A stretch of 64,000 nucleotides of DNA from Hymenopus coronatus. Taxonomy: Eukaryota > Arthropoda > Insecta > Mantodea > Hymenopodidae. The notes under the pieces were generated by a model. The model was not told the origin of the DNA, did not search any database, and saw only the letters and a program-made list of their open reading frames with translations. The translations under genes and the position numbers were made by a program. Below, one piece after another: positions 11,680 through 21,950 of the stretch. Numbering within the stretch: the first letter of the stretch is position 1; the number at the start of each line of letters is the position of its first letter. Location of the stretch: assembly GCA_030762935.1 (NCBI GenBank), contig CM060900.1:436659759-436723758 (forward strand). The letters are read 5' to 3'.

Positions 11680-11928
11680 GTCCCATTTAACTGTGTGGCA
11701 CTATCGGCGGCAATTCCCTTTGGAACAATGGTGTTTGTTCTTATGTCACTTGCTTTCTATTTATCTTTAATTTTAATGATTAGTTTATATACAGATCCAC
11801 ACTTCTAAACTCTGGGCAGAATAGGGAATAATATGGACTAGATAAAACTCTTCGCTCCCTAGCCGGGCATTGAACCCGGAACCGCACAGCAGGCAGCTGT
11901 ACTATCGACTGAGCAATAAGGCCGGTTA
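11680..11928 (-). mobile_element. SINE-D copy 2, adjacent to copy 1
   Basis: Same orientation and same landmark order as copy 1: GCTCAGTCGATAGTACAGC, GGGTTCAATGCCCGG, TAGTCCATATTATTCCC and CAAAGGGAATTGCCGCCGATA. Two members of one family inserted side by side, with about 15 bp between head and tail. Confidence 0.85.
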
Positions 11929-11934
11929 GTTTGT

Positions 11935-12134
11935 TGCCGGTCCCCATGGCCGCGCTCGCCAAGGCGTCCCGCTTTGGTGCTTCGTAGCGCTGGGGATCGT
12001 GGCTTCGAGTCCCGCCTTGGGCATGGGTGTTATATGTTTGTGTATATGTGTGTGTGTGTTGTAAAAGTAAGAAAACAGTAATAAACAGTCCTGATCAGAC
12101 TCCGGTACTGTATTTAAAAAAAAAAAAAGTTCCA
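11935..12134 (+). mobile_element. SINE-E copy 1
   Basis: Head CCATGGCCGCGCTCGCCAAGG ... GGCTTCGAGTCCCGCC. Body GGGCATGGGTGTTATATG, a TG-rich tract, then TCCTGATCAGACTCCGG and a poly(A) tail (12115-12128). Matches the copies at 21825-21950 and 50959-51221. It sits head-on to SINE-D copy 2 and is followed immediately by a W copy. Confidence 0.85.
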
Positions 12135-12990
12135 TTTTTACTTTCTCTAAACGTACTATGTACATAGTGCTTAGAGGAAGTATTCAATTCCACCCAAAGT
12201 TCTATATCGCGATTTCACCGCAAACAGATGTTTTAAGGCCCTATGAGCCCAAAAAAAGTATTTTTAGAAAAATGTCAGTGTGTGTCTGTGGACATCATAG
12301 CCTAAACTGAAAAGACCGTTAAATACCAAACTCGGTATTTCAATTTGGTATGTTCCAAGGATGCGACACGAAAATTTTCCAGAAAATCCTCCCACCCCAA
12401 ACTAAACTTTACACGGAAAAATGTTTGAAAATTTTGCTTTTGTCAAAAATGGCTGTAATGATTTTGATTAAAATAATGCATATTAAAACTACTTAGATCA
12501 CAAATAAAAGGCATATTTTGAATTTTCTGGAAATAACCTCTGAAGAACTCTTTATTATAGTTATACTTCGCAAATCTTTTCACAACAGTTAAACCGTAAG
12601 AAACACAAAAACTTACAAAGATCTCATTAGAACACATAATTCGTCATAGACGTCTTTCTGGTAGAGTTGACTGTTATCGATATACTTTTTGTTATTGGTT
12701 TCAATTTTAAATTGCGTATCTTCTGGAACGGAGTCGCCTTTCTTTAATCTCTCTTGCATTTCTGGAAATGTAAAGCGAACGGCTATTTGATTATCGCTTT
12801 AGCCTGATATACTCCCTTATTTACCTTCTACTTATAAGGAACTAAGCAATAAGACCAATTGTGTTAATATTTATCTCGTGTATCATGATGTAGATAGAAT
12901 AATTATCTTTTGTGAGAACTGTTTTTTGCAGAACAGGTAGAGAATGTCATATGAGTGCAACGCATCAGATATTTTTATTATGAATACCTT
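12135..12990 (+). repeat. W element, complete reference copy (~855 bp)
   Basis: Landmarks in order: T-rich start with ACTTTCTCTA; imperfect palindrome CGTACTATGTACATAGTGC; TTCCACCCAAAGTTC; GATTTCACCGCAAACAG; A-rich site; GTCAGTGTGTGTCTGTGGACATCA; CCGTTAAATACCAAACTCGG; CTTCCAAGGATGCGACACGA-like block; CCACCCCAAACT; TTTTGATTAAAATAATGCATATTAAA; TTTCTGGAAATAACCTCTGAAG; GTTAAACCGTAAGA; ATTGGTTTCAATTTTAAAT; TATTTACCTTCTACTTATAAGG; TGTAGATAGAATAATTATC; GCAGAACAGGTAGAGAATGTC; CATCAGATATTTTTATT. No frame stays open through it. The subterminal inverted motifs are ACTTTCTCTA and TAGAGAATGT. Class unknown. Confidence 0.92.
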
Positions 12991-13004
12991 ATGATCCTTT
13001 AACC

Positions 13005-13203
13005 TGGTTAGTGATTACGACAATGAAAGAAATGGGTGAAATTATGTTCAAATGATCTTGGGATCCATGGAGCCTTTACTGGATAAGGTAAAATTCCGAA
13101 AAAAACTTTATCTGGGTAACTCACTCTAAGCGATATTCGAACCCGCAACCTCTTGAATGTGAGGTGGAAGCCTTAACCCCACACTACCCAGGCGGGCGCG
13201 TTC
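13005..13203 (-). mobile_element. SINE-C copy 2
   Basis: The minus-strand order is CCGCCTGGGTAGTGTGGGG, CGGGTTCGAATATCGC, GAGTTACCCAGATAAAG, ATCATTTGAACATAATTTCACCCATTTC and AACCAGGTTAAAGGATC. No clear flanking duplication. It begins about 15 bp after the end of a W copy. Confidence 0.88.
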
Positions 13204-13383
13204 GAGTTGTTCAGTACTTGACCATTCTTTCCAAGTTCTTACGATGTTAAGTTGTTTCTCGCGACTGCGTGGAAGGGGAATCGAATTTTAAAGATAATAT
13301 ACACAGCCTCCAGTTACGAAACATTTGACTACTGATATTTTCTATGTACTCTATACAAAACTGTACTGTAACTACATCTGTAA

Positions 13384-13690
13384 ATTCAATTCAATTTATT
13401 GGCTGTAAATTCGTTACACAATATATACTTTCAGTATAAAATTGTCAAACTATTAAACTTACATTATAAAACGTTTACCTAAATATAACACATTATGTAT
13501 AATGCATTAGCATTGTACAAGACTTTCTGAATAATGATTTTTTTCAGGTGGCACTTAAGCGTGTGACCAGATAATTTTAATTTTACTGGTAATTTACTCT
13601 ATAGTTTCTCTCTTTATGTATTAATTTATGGTAGTCTATATTCCTTTGAGTATTCTAAGAATGAATTTCATTATTTTTGGCTTATTGCTT
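13384..13690 (-). mobile_element. LINE-like 3' end
   Basis: On the minus strand the sequence ends GCCAATAAATTGAATTGAATT, a polyadenylation-like AATAAA followed by an AATTG tandem terminus, as in many arthropod non-LTR elements. The body is AT-rich with no coding remnant I can recognise. The upstream side meets a W copy and the boundary is approximate. Confidence 0.45.
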
Positions 13691-13721
13691 ATCATTAGTA
13701 AGCAGAACAACACAGTAGTCA

Positions 13722-14462
13722 ACGAAAATGCATGTTTTAGGGTCCCCTAAATAAAAAAAAAAACATTTTTCGAAGAACGTGTACATGTGTGTATGGGTGT
13801 GTGTGTGTGTGTCTGTGGACAGCATAACTCTAAAAGGAAAAATCTGTTAAATACTAAAGTTGGTATCTTAGTTCAGCATCTTTGACAGATACAAATGAAG
13901 GTCTTCAGGAAAGTTTCGTCTCCCCCAACTACCCTTTATATGGTACTTTTTTCGAAAATTGTGGTTTTCAAAAATGGTTCTGATGATTTTGATTAAAATT
14001 AAGGTATTTTTATGACAAACGAAATGTATATGCTGAACTTTCTGGAAATACATTCTGAGTCACTTTTGCATACTTGGTAAACCGTACTACACGAAATATA
14101 TAGGGCTCGTTAAAACACACAATTTCTATCATTACATTTATTGTGGCGTTAACCGTTTACAGATATTCTTTATTATTGGTTTCAGTTTTAAACTACCTAA
14201 CCTTTCTCAAACGGGAGGTCAACTTTAGTTTTACTCCAGACCATACAAAGTCAACCGAATTTCAATTGTTTCACAAAACGACATGCTTTTAAAAGATTTC
14301 ACTAGCATTTTAGCATAGTGTATACCCTTATTTTCTTTCTACTTACAAGGAAGCAAGTAATAAGACCAATTCTGTTAAGCGTGATGCAGATTTTGAAGGT
14401 ATAGTTTGTAGAACAGATTCAGAAAGTCATGTGAATGAAACACTCCGATTATTTTATTTATA
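13722..14462 (+). repeat. W element, 5'-truncated copy
   Basis: Begins at the GCATGTTTTAGGGTCCCCTAAAT block, so it lacks the 5' palindrome, and ends CATGTGAATGAAACACTCCGATTATTTT. Contains a (TG)8 tract at 13797-13812 and a short poly(A) at 13750-13760. Confidence 0.9.
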
Positions 14463-15040
14463 TTAACTATCTCCATAGATACACGTGTTAACATACTCGT
14501 GTGTATTTGTACAGTGAATTTATTGTATCATTTGGAAATATGTTGCTCCTAAATCTGATGGAGTGAATACTTTTCGGGAGGTCCAAAGGTATTTCCTTAA
14601 GCTAAATATTTGAAATACACTTTCCTAAGGTTACGCCTATTGCGTATGCAGGGTTAAGGAGGGTGTTGTATCCTATTTGCATATGTAGGGAACCATGACA
14701 AAGACCCAAAGGCTGATGCTCGAGATCCGTCACTTATGGGGCTATTGTTCGGTACCCACTTTGTAAACAAGTCAACCCATCCCAAGCAAACACGTTTACA
14801 AACACTTATCATACACAAACATGAGCACTGACACAGGCGCATAATATTGGTGTAGCGTTGCTCGTCTGCCACACAGAGCTTCTCCTTGACAAACTGAACA
14901 GCACTACTTGATCCTAGTTTTTATACCTCATGTTTTGCCTTTGTGTTACTTTTACTCCTCATTAACATATCAGGGCAATTTCGATATGGGCTCTAGCAAC
15001 AATAGTAGCATTTCCAGGAAAATGCGTATGGAACTATATT
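14463..15040. other. Unannotated DNA
   Basis: AT-rich to 14640, then a GC-moderate block to about 14880 with no second copy in the window. No gene or known repeat recognised. Confidence 0.4.
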
Positions 15041-15044
15041 ATTG

Positions 15045-15340
15045 GATGTTTAGATGGTGCCGTAGCTGTGTACTCGCCTCAACAAGGCGGTTCGATCCCA
15101 GGGGACCGCATGTAGGAGCAGCGGCGTCTGTGAGGATTTCCCCCCCCCCCAATTCATTCCGCCAATTACTCCATAATCATCCTTCGTTTCATTCTCTTCA
15201 CAGTTCACTTCCTCACTTTCATACCGGACATCGGCCTGATCACCCACAACTCTGATCCAGAGCCTCTACTCCTCAAAAGGGATCCGATCCGAGGCGCTGT
15301 CTTGTAATCCTGAGGCTGCCAGACCCACTTACGAGGAGTG
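15045..15340 (+). mobile_element. Possible tRNA-derived SINE, single copy here
   Basis: GATGGTGCCGTAGCTGTGTACTCG followed by GCGGTTCGATCCCAGG gives A- and B-box-like spacing. The body is GC-rich with a poly(C) at 15140-15149 and ACTCTGATCCAGAGCC. No duplicate in the window, so the limits are inferred. Confidence 0.5.
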
Positions 15341-15428
15341 TAAACAGGGAAAAAAGGAGTTTGATATCGTATTTGGAGAAAAGTACAAGGGTCAGTTCGT
15401 AAGTTATGGATACTCGATTACATCTTCA

Positions 15429-15448
15429 AATAAGCCTGCAGGCTTATT
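15429..15448. repeat. Perfect 20-bp palindrome
   Basis: AATAAGCCTGCAGGCTTATT equals its own reverse complement. It lies 25 bp upstream of the long hairpin at 15474-15582. Confidence 0.95.
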
Positions 15449-15473
15449 GCGTTTGGGGAGCACTGGAATTTGC

Positions 15474-15582
15474 ACAGTGCATTTTCGACGTTGATCCGGG
15501 CTGCTAACGGAGAGTTCTGGCGGCGGCGGGCGGGCAGCTGCTTGCCGACGGAGCCCGGGTAACGTCGAAAATAAGGCACTGT
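15474..15582. repeat. GC-rich inverted repeat / long hairpin
   Basis: Left arm 15474-15502 (ACAGTGC, ATTTTCGACGTT, ATCCGGGCT). Right arm 15552-15582 (AGCCCGGGT, AACGTCGAAAAT, GGCACTGT). The arms pair over about 28 bp with small bulges around a loop of about 50 nt rich in CGG. The size and structure would fit a very short MITE or a foldback, but there is only one copy here. Confidence 0.9.
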
Positions 15583-15589
15583 AGCACGG

Positions 15590-16160
15590 TCCATGGAAAC
15601 ATGCCCATGAGTTTCTCTCCGATCCCGTTTTTCTTCATTTCATGTTGGCAAAAGTGATGGGATGATACCGCTATTTCTCGATATAAGATATCGATGCTAG
15701 CTTTAGAACACCGATTCTCGATATTCATTTGAAGTTATAAACTGACACATGACGCATAGTACAAGGAAGAAACGCATCCCCTGCGTCACCTGTTTACCCA
15801 CTGCATGCATGGGGCAAGCCTGCTGGCTTAGGCATAAGATAAACCGAGTCGGTGACGCTTGACCCATCCAATTAAAGGATGTTTATATATAATAGAATTT
15901 TTGACGAATAGTTGCAAGTTGCGTTCAAGTATTTTACATGCTGAGGTTGTTCATTTATGCTTTTTCTCGATGTTAACTGCAAAAACAGTTCTTACTAAAG
16001 GATCCATCGGGTGAGTTTTCATTACTTTTGTCTTTTAAGAGAGATAAATCCAAAATACCTCTTTGGTCCTCGAACTTGGGCTACTTATATTTCATAGATG
16101 TATCACTTCACACACCAATTGATAGAGAGGACACCTAGGAGCTTGATCTCCAGTGAATCT
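15590..16160. other. Unannotated DNA
   Basis: No gene or repeat recognised. Contains a CAGCCTGCTGGCTT-like half palindrome near 15815 that recalls the palindrome at 15429. Confidence 0.35.
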
Positions 16161-16164
16161 TTTG

Positions 16165-16290
16165 TGCCTACAACCTCGGGAGGAATAGATGAATAAATGA
16201 ACCGCAAGAGACTAATGAACTGTAGGCCGGTGAAAACGACATAGACGCTCGAATTCCCTAGTAGCTCCAGGCTTAGCCACCCGGCCACTA
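16165..16290 (-). mobile_element. Possible tRNA-like SINE head
   Basis: The minus strand has GTGGCCGGGTGGCTAAGCC, close to the A-box consensus. A B box is not evident (GGAATTCGAGCG is the nearest). Weak. Confidence 0.3.
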
Positions 16291-16394
16291 AAGGCTCCTC
16301 TAGGACGTCCCTCTCTCGGAACCGGGCAACGCGACCAGCATTGGAGGGCTCGACTAGCGATCCTTAGAAGTTCTAAATATCATGTTTCTGCGCA

Positions 16395-16645
16395 ATGTGT
16401 CCGCCACCAACCGAACCAGAGCCCCATAGTCAATCCAAAAGGTGTATGAGAATGAGGGGAAATGAAAGAAGGGAGAATCGTGGTAGAAAACATGATCTCA
16501 GCATTCGCCTTGGCAACCAGGGGAAATCAACGAAAAACCACATGGTCAAGAGTGGAAGATTGCCGGGAATCCAACTTAGGACCTCCGGAATGGGAGCCTC
16601 ACACGTTACTGTGTAGCCATATCGCTCGGTATCACTTAAGCCGAA
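16395..16645 (-). mobile_element. SINE related to families F/G
   Basis: The minus strand has ATATGGCTACACAGTAACG, TTGGATTCCCGGC (degenerate B box), TTTCCCCTGGTTGCCAAGGCGAATGCTG and CATTTCCCCTCATTC. The central block resembles the CGCCAGGCGAATGCT block of SINE-F and the CGCCAGGTGAGTGCTGG block of SINE-G. Confidence 0.6.
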
Positions 16646-17704
16646 GGGGAAAATTGCTTCTTTAATCGATTCTGATCAGCAAAGCTAGATTGACTTCAAA
16701 CACCAGAACGTCCTTCTCAAAGAAATATCTGTTAAACACAAAGCGGTACCAGTCACGTACCTTTCAGCTACACACAAAAGTTCACCGGTGAAAAATCACG
16801 AACACACATCCTTTGTGAACAAAGAGAGCATTGGAGTGAGGTTAATAAATATGTATAGGAAAAATCCCAGTTTACACACACGTGACACACGAGGCACACA
16901 ACAAACTTGCAAGAAACCAGAAAATGTGGCTTTGGACATGATGTAATATTTGTGAACTCATAACTCGGCTTTTTACGTGAGGAACGGACTTTTTAAGCTG
17001 CAGTAGCTTTTGTATGACGCTAACGTGTAATACTTCAGGAGTAACTGTGAAATATCTCCTCCTTGCAACAGTCAAATGCAACTCCTTGTTCGTGATTCCA
17101 TTCCATTGCCTCTAAATAAGTGAGCACTGGAGTAAAATTGATGGTTGGTTTATGGATAATAAAAATGTAGTGTGTTTTATAGAACCCCGTTTCTGAGAAA
17201 ACCTTTAAGTTTGAAATACAAAAGATTAAAAAAAACAAAAAAAAAACCAAAGAGAAAACCCTTTCCTTACTGATTTTTATCATCCATACATTTAAGTGTC
17301 TAATTTCGTTGTCCAAAATCTCCAATAATGATAAAATAAATTATTTTTATATCACTGTTTTAAACTCCGTTTGCTATGCAAACCTTAAAACTACTCTTAA
17401 AGGTTCACATAAAGGAGGTCGGCTTTAACTACCTCAGGTAATTATTCTGACCAACCAAAATAAAAATGTTAACGGCAAATGATAATTGAGTTATCATCGA
17501 TTAACCAAGGTTACATTGAATTAAAATCTATAATATTGGCCTAAGAGAAATAAAGACTACACCTGAAATCCCAGAAGGAAAATCTGACAATTATCACTAT
17601 AAACTAAATTTTTCTCAGTTGGTTTTGTTTTGAGCAGCTTTCACCATTAAAATATCTCTCGAATCATAGCTTCAAACTTATTAACTTGAAATAGTCAAGA
17701 GACC
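16646..17704. other. Unannotated AT-rich DNA
   Basis: No recognised gene or repeat; only short chance frames and A-rich runs near 17230-17245. Confidence 0.4.
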
Positions 17705-17715
17705 ATCAGGAATTA

Positions 17716-18045
17716 TAACTCTATGGCACGACACATCACAAGGAACCTTGGCCTACCGCCCGACCCCTGCGTCCGCCATCTCTGTCCATGACAGACGTCA
17801 TGGATGGGGAGCAGTATTGTAGGGTGAGACGTGGTCAGCGCCTCGAATCCCTCCCGGCCGATTAATGCGGTCCTCGTGACCTGGAGCCGCTACTTCTCCA
17901 TCAAATAGCTCCTCAATTGACCTCAGTGCACCCCGGTCCAGGTCTCCCAGCGGGGGAAAAATTCCCACGCCGGTACTGGGAATTGAAACCAGGTCTCTCG
18001 CTTGGCAAGCAGCTGCGCTACCACCGCGCTAAGGAGACGACCATC
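17716..18045 (-). mobile_element. SINE-A copy 2, with target-site duplication
   Basis: Minus-strand head GTCTCCTTAGCGCGGTGGTAGCGC with a decayed B box GGTTTCAATTCC, then the same body as 4031-4305. ATCAGGAATTA at 17705-17715 is repeated at 18046-18056, the next bases differing by one substitution. This is a clear target-site duplication. Confidence 0.93.
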
Positions 18046-18056
18046 ATCAGGAATTA

Positions 18057-18970
18057 CAGATTTAAAACCTGTAATGGACGTTGAACATATTAAATAGTTC
18101 AGTTTAAAATAGTTTGCCATAACTGAGATGCAAGGTGTTAAAAATTCAGTACCACATTTCCCAAAAAAATATTTTTTAAGGATTGCATCTATGAAACTAA
18201 CAATTGATAAGTTTGTGACGAGAAAAGGTGTCTGCGTTCTACTATGCTCCCGAAATAAGATTTGTAAAGCCTTGTTTGGGAAAAAAAAGACTACAAGACA
18301 TGTTTTGATACTCGAGCACTCTCCTATAAAATTGGCTAGCTCCGCCACTACTGTACTTTACATGCCGAACAACACTCTTAATAATGACTCCAGGAGAAAT
18401 GGGTAGACGTCACGTTTTCTCTCCGTTTACCAGCTCCCCAGGGCTGGTCTAGAGATAGAAATGTCACTCTTAACTTATTTTCGAGTTTCTTGACTTATCT
18501 ACTTCCTGGAATGACCGATTTAGTTCACGAAACAGACTCGGAAGGTTTTCAAAACATGAAGAAACAGTTATATGATAAAGCCCTATACATGAAACATTAT
18601 GCTGCTCTAGCGTTAGATTAAACGTGAACATTATAGAAAGCGCAGGACATGAAGCAAACAATACAAATTACGAGTAACCACAGGCGAATTCACTGTGTGC
18701 TTATTTCTGGAAGGGAACAAAACTGCACTTCCGTTACCACAGCTTCGCAAACAGCAATAAATTGTAACGAAGCTGAGATGGTAGTCAAAATCATAGTTGC
18801 AGAATGAGCAAAGTGAACGCTCTCATGTGTAAATAAACATCCTATACCAGTGATGCACTTACCTTAGTTTTTATGTATGTAACTTGTTATGCAGTGGATA
18901 TATCGTTAGTCCGTCTTAGTTGCCTGCTTTTGGAGCTAATTTGCTTCACTAGTTAGATGAAGGTTGCTAA
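18057..18970. other. Unannotated AT-rich DNA
   Basis: No known repeat or gene recognised. The frame at 18128-18406 (92 codons) has no domain similarity I can identify. Confidence 0.4.
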
Positions 18971-18971
18971 C

Positions 18972-19873
18972 GCGAATGAAAAAATCTAATGTATTCAATT
19001 CACATGACTTTCTCTACCTATTCTGTAGCAAACTATTCTAGCAAAAGCTTATTCTTCTATATACTTGAGGCTAATCAAGATAAGTATTGGCAGAAACTAT
19101 GTTATTACTTAGTTCCTTATAAGTAGAAGGAAAATAACGGAATGCACTAGGTTAAAGCTACAAGCAAATGTTTTAAAAGCTGTTTGCAATTTGATTGAAC
19201 TTCAGTTCTTTTTGCATGGTCAGGAGTAAAAAAAACAGGAATGACAAATTCCCCTTTGGGAAAAATTTAAGTATTTTAAAATTTAAACAAATAACAAGAA
19301 GTGTCCGGAAACGGCTAATTCCGCAAAAAAAAAAAAAAGTATGTATATATATATATACATTTTTTTGTGTAGTAAGTTTAAATCTCTCTTACGGTCTACC
19401 AATTAGCCAAAGTGTTCCAGAATAAAGGGATCTTCAGAGGCTATTTCAAGTAAATTCTACACATATATATTTTATTTATCATGAAACTATCTTGAATATG
19501 CCGCATTTTAATAAAAATCGTTAGACCCATATTTCAGAAAATCACAATTTAAAAAAAAAGTCTATGATAAGAATTGTTGGGGGTGGGGGATTTTTCTGCA
19601 TATCTTCATGGTGTATCTTTGGAAGATATTAAACATAGGTACCAAGTCTGGTATTTAATTGACTCTTTGCTTTTGAGTTATACTACCCCCCCCCCCCCAA
19701 CCACGCGCACACACAAGTACTTTTGTCTAAAATGCTTTTTCTACACTCAGGGGTCCTCAAAATATGAATTTTCCGGTTAAAATTTGGTATCGAATTTTTA
19801 GGTGGAATACAATACCGTCTACTTTACCTACTAAGGACGTACATACCTAATACTTGGTAGAGAAATTAAAAAG
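18972..19873 (-). repeat. W element, complete copy
   Basis: Starts with the 3' end (AAAAAATCTAATGTATTCAATTCACATGACTTTCTCTACC) and finishes at the 5' palindrome region (TACCTAATACTTGGTAGAGAAATT). Internal additions are poly(A) at 19326-19339, an ATAT tract at 19344-19359 and poly(C) at 19686-19698 next to CACGCGCACACACA at the (TG)n site. Confidence 0.92.
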
Positions 19874-20039
19874 GGCTTTAAGGGGAACGATGTACTCTTG
19901 ATTAAATTCTATTAAAATAATACTTCATTTTACTCAGGCCTGCACCAGTTTTTGAACGATTATGTACATTTTTTTATAGAGCACAAAGCATTCTAGTCCA
20001 TCACCAGTGTTTGCTTAATATCAAGCAAGCGAGGTGGTG

Positions 20040-20245
20040 CTGAAGTAACGTGAGAGAGACTAATTAAGATTCTCGTGACCGAACTTTTCGTTTTTTTCCG
20101 GGTCGCCAGGCGGATGCTGGGAAGGTTCATTATATCACCTGACTTTCCTGTCCATCATTTACTTGTCATCTGTTTCAGAGTTTAAGGGCAAAGCGACGGT
20201 ATTCGGCGGTTTGCGGCTGGATTGCGCAATCGGCGATGATATTCC
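20040..20245 (+). mobile_element. SINE-F fragment
   Basis: GGGTCGCCAGGCGGATGCTGG, GTTCATTATATCACCTGACTTTCC and AAGGGCAAAGCGACGG...TTCGGCGG match 24470-24610 in order. The tail present in the other copies is missing. Confidence 0.75.
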
Positions 20246-20719
20246 CCTGGTGTTATTAACAAATAGTTTATTAATTGTTTTTCTTTGAGCACTGTTCAGT
20301 TTAAGCTGAGATTAAGGTGAACTTTACTTAACGTGACGGGATGTAACGTGAAGTTAAGAGATGTTGCTAAACTTAAGACCTACCAGGATGCAATTTAACT
20401 TAAAATACTCTTGATTAGGAGCTTTTATTACTTTTTGCTACTGATTCACGCTGATTGGTTATGATTACTATGTGACATAGCTTTACGTAACGGGAAGGAA
20501 CTTTTGACTTGTCACACTCCTAAGTAAGCCCTAAAAAGGTGCATTTAACACAATTTGTTAGACTTTCACCCTATGTCGCGTTAAATCAAGTCAATTTTAG
20601 GCTAAATTCATCGTAATCCCGTTGCGGGAGCATTCTGTTGGGACTCTTTTTTTCGCCTTCAGCGTCTGTTAACAGCCCGTTTTTTTCCTATATTTATATC
20701 GTTAGACCACTTTTTTACA
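20246..20719. other. Unannotated AT-rich DNA
   Basis: Several partly repeated AACGTGA...TTAAG motifs (20320-20370) but no gene or known repeat. Confidence 0.35.
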
Positions 20720-20734
20720 ACTTTCTTTTTATTT

Positions 20735-20996
20735 TAATGAATGAATAAGTGTATTTATTGACATAGCAATATCATACATAGAATTTCAACAATCGCACGG
20801 GTCCACAGACCGTACGTGCTTTTGTAATACACATTACAAGCAATATTAAAATAACAAAAACAAAGAATTAAAAGAGTAAACACGAAAATAAAAAGACAAA
20901 GGAAATACACAGTCCAAAGCATTATTAAACAACAATAAAGAATTAAGAGTGAACCCGAAAATAAGAATACAAAGATATTCAAATATGGGAGAACTC
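20735..20996 (-). mobile_element. 5'-truncated LINE 3' end with 15-bp target-site duplication
   Basis: On the minus strand it ends TGTCAATAAATACACTTATTC, an AATAAA signal followed by an ATTC tandem terminus. Flanking direct repeats ACTTTCTTTTTATTT at 20720-20734 and 20997-21011 are identical over 15 bp and fix the insertion as 262 bp. The low-complexity minus-strand frame of 75 codons here is 3' UTR, not a gene. Confidence 0.85.
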
Positions 20997-21233
20997 ACTT
21001 TCTTTTTATTTAGAAACACGCGTGTATGAGCAGTTCATTTTCAAAACTCAACATGTCCATCGTGAACAAAAATTGAGTCAATGGCAGTTTCGCAAACCTT
21101 TTTACAACCACTATAACGTATCGAAATTCAGAGTTCAAAATCTGAAAGTAATAAGGCATAGAAAAAGCAATCCGTTCCAAAATCTAAAATCCCCACTGAG
21201 CTGTGCGTTCCATAACTCTACACATCTCTGATT

Positions 21234-21782
21234 TGAGTTAAATATCAAATATAAGAAACTTTACTGGTTTATTGGGAGAAATTCTGAACTTGACATATAT
21301 AATAAGCTATTAATATACAAGCAGGTGTTAAAGCCAGTGTGGACCTATGGGATACAGCTTTGGGGCTGTTCTAAATTGACTAATATAAAACATATACAGA
21401 CATTTCAAAATAAAGCTCTAAGAACAATAGTTAATGCACCTTGGTATGTGCGCAATGATCAGATACACAGAGATCTCAAGATCGACACAGTTACAGAAAA
21501 AATAAAAAATACAGCAAGGAAACATCATATAAGAGTGCAGCACCATGGAAATAAAGAGATGTTGAATGTGCTTAGTAAGTGTGAAGTTAGAAGATTGAAA
21601 AGAATCAAGCCAAATGACTTAATGTGTGACCGCAAGAATTAGTGTAAGCTTTGGGGGCCTTCAGTGGAAGACTCGCCTATACATTGTGAACTTATTTATG
21701 AAGGAAATATTACTAGATAAGCTTTCGCTTAGTTGTAATTTAAAAAAAAACAAACAAAAACAAACAAAAAACAAACAAAAAA
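21234..21782 (+). mobile_element. 5'-truncated Jockey/CR1-type LINE with 12-bp target-site duplication
   Basis: The insertion carries the last 135 codons of a LINE ORF2, a 3' UTR of about 100 bp and an A-rich tail (AAAACAAACAAA units, 21740-21782). It is bounded by a perfect direct repeat ACATCTCTGATT at 21222-21233 and 21783-21794. The intact frame and perfect duplication suggest a relatively young insertion. Confidence 0.93.
21235..21642 (+). pseudogene. LINE ORF2 C-terminal fragment (reverse-transcriptase protein tail)
   Basis: The frame is open from the truncation point at 21235 to the TAA/TAG-type stop at 21640-21642. It contains KKLYWFIGRNSELDIYNKLLIYK, then LKPVWTYGIQLWG, IQTFQNKALRTIVNAPWYVRN and RDLKIDTV. 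This is the conserved region after the reverse-transcriptase catalytic core in Jockey/CR1-like non-LTR elements. The catalytic domain and endonuclease are absent because the copy is truncated, so it cannot encode an active enzyme. There are no internal stops or frameshifts. Family assignment is from recognition of the motif, not a search. Confidence 0.9.
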
Positions 21783-21824
21783 ACATCTCTGATTCCTTAT
21801 AAAACCATTGCAGGGGACTCGTTA

Positions 21825-21950
21825 TTGTTACACACATTTAAAAACACGCAGGCACCTATGCCTGAGGTGGGACACGAACCCGCAATCCCCTGCGCCACGA
21901 AGCACCAAGGAAGGCTACGCACTTCAGCGAATGCGGCCATGGGTTGCTTT
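21825..21950 (-). mobile_element. SINE-E copy 2, head part
   Basis: The minus strand has CCATGGCCGCATTCGCTGAAG, GGTGCTTCGTGGCGCAGGGG, GCGGGTTCGTGTCCC and AGGCATAGGTGCCTG, matching the heads of the copies at 11935 and 50959. The A-rich 3' part is missing or shortened. Confidence 0.75.

Noticed and set aside
12135..12990. W as a classic TIR DNA transposon
   Set aside because: The CTTTCTCTAC/GTAGAGAAAG motifs are inverted but subterminal. Conserved sequence continues about 25 bp beyond the 3' motif and no target duplication was seen, so the class is left open.
12135..12990. W as a Helitron
   Set aside because: Tandem units are suggestive, but I do not see a 5' TC, 3' CTRR or a 3' terminal hairpin at the inferred ends.
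17923..18348. 141-codon minus-strand frame
   Set aside because: Its C-terminal part is SINE-A and the remainder has no recognisable domain.
20755..20982. 75-codon hydrophobic minus-strand frame resembling a membrane protein
   Set aside because: Lies within a LINE 3' UTR delimited by a target-site duplication; T-rich DNA gives Phe/Leu/Ile runs by chance.
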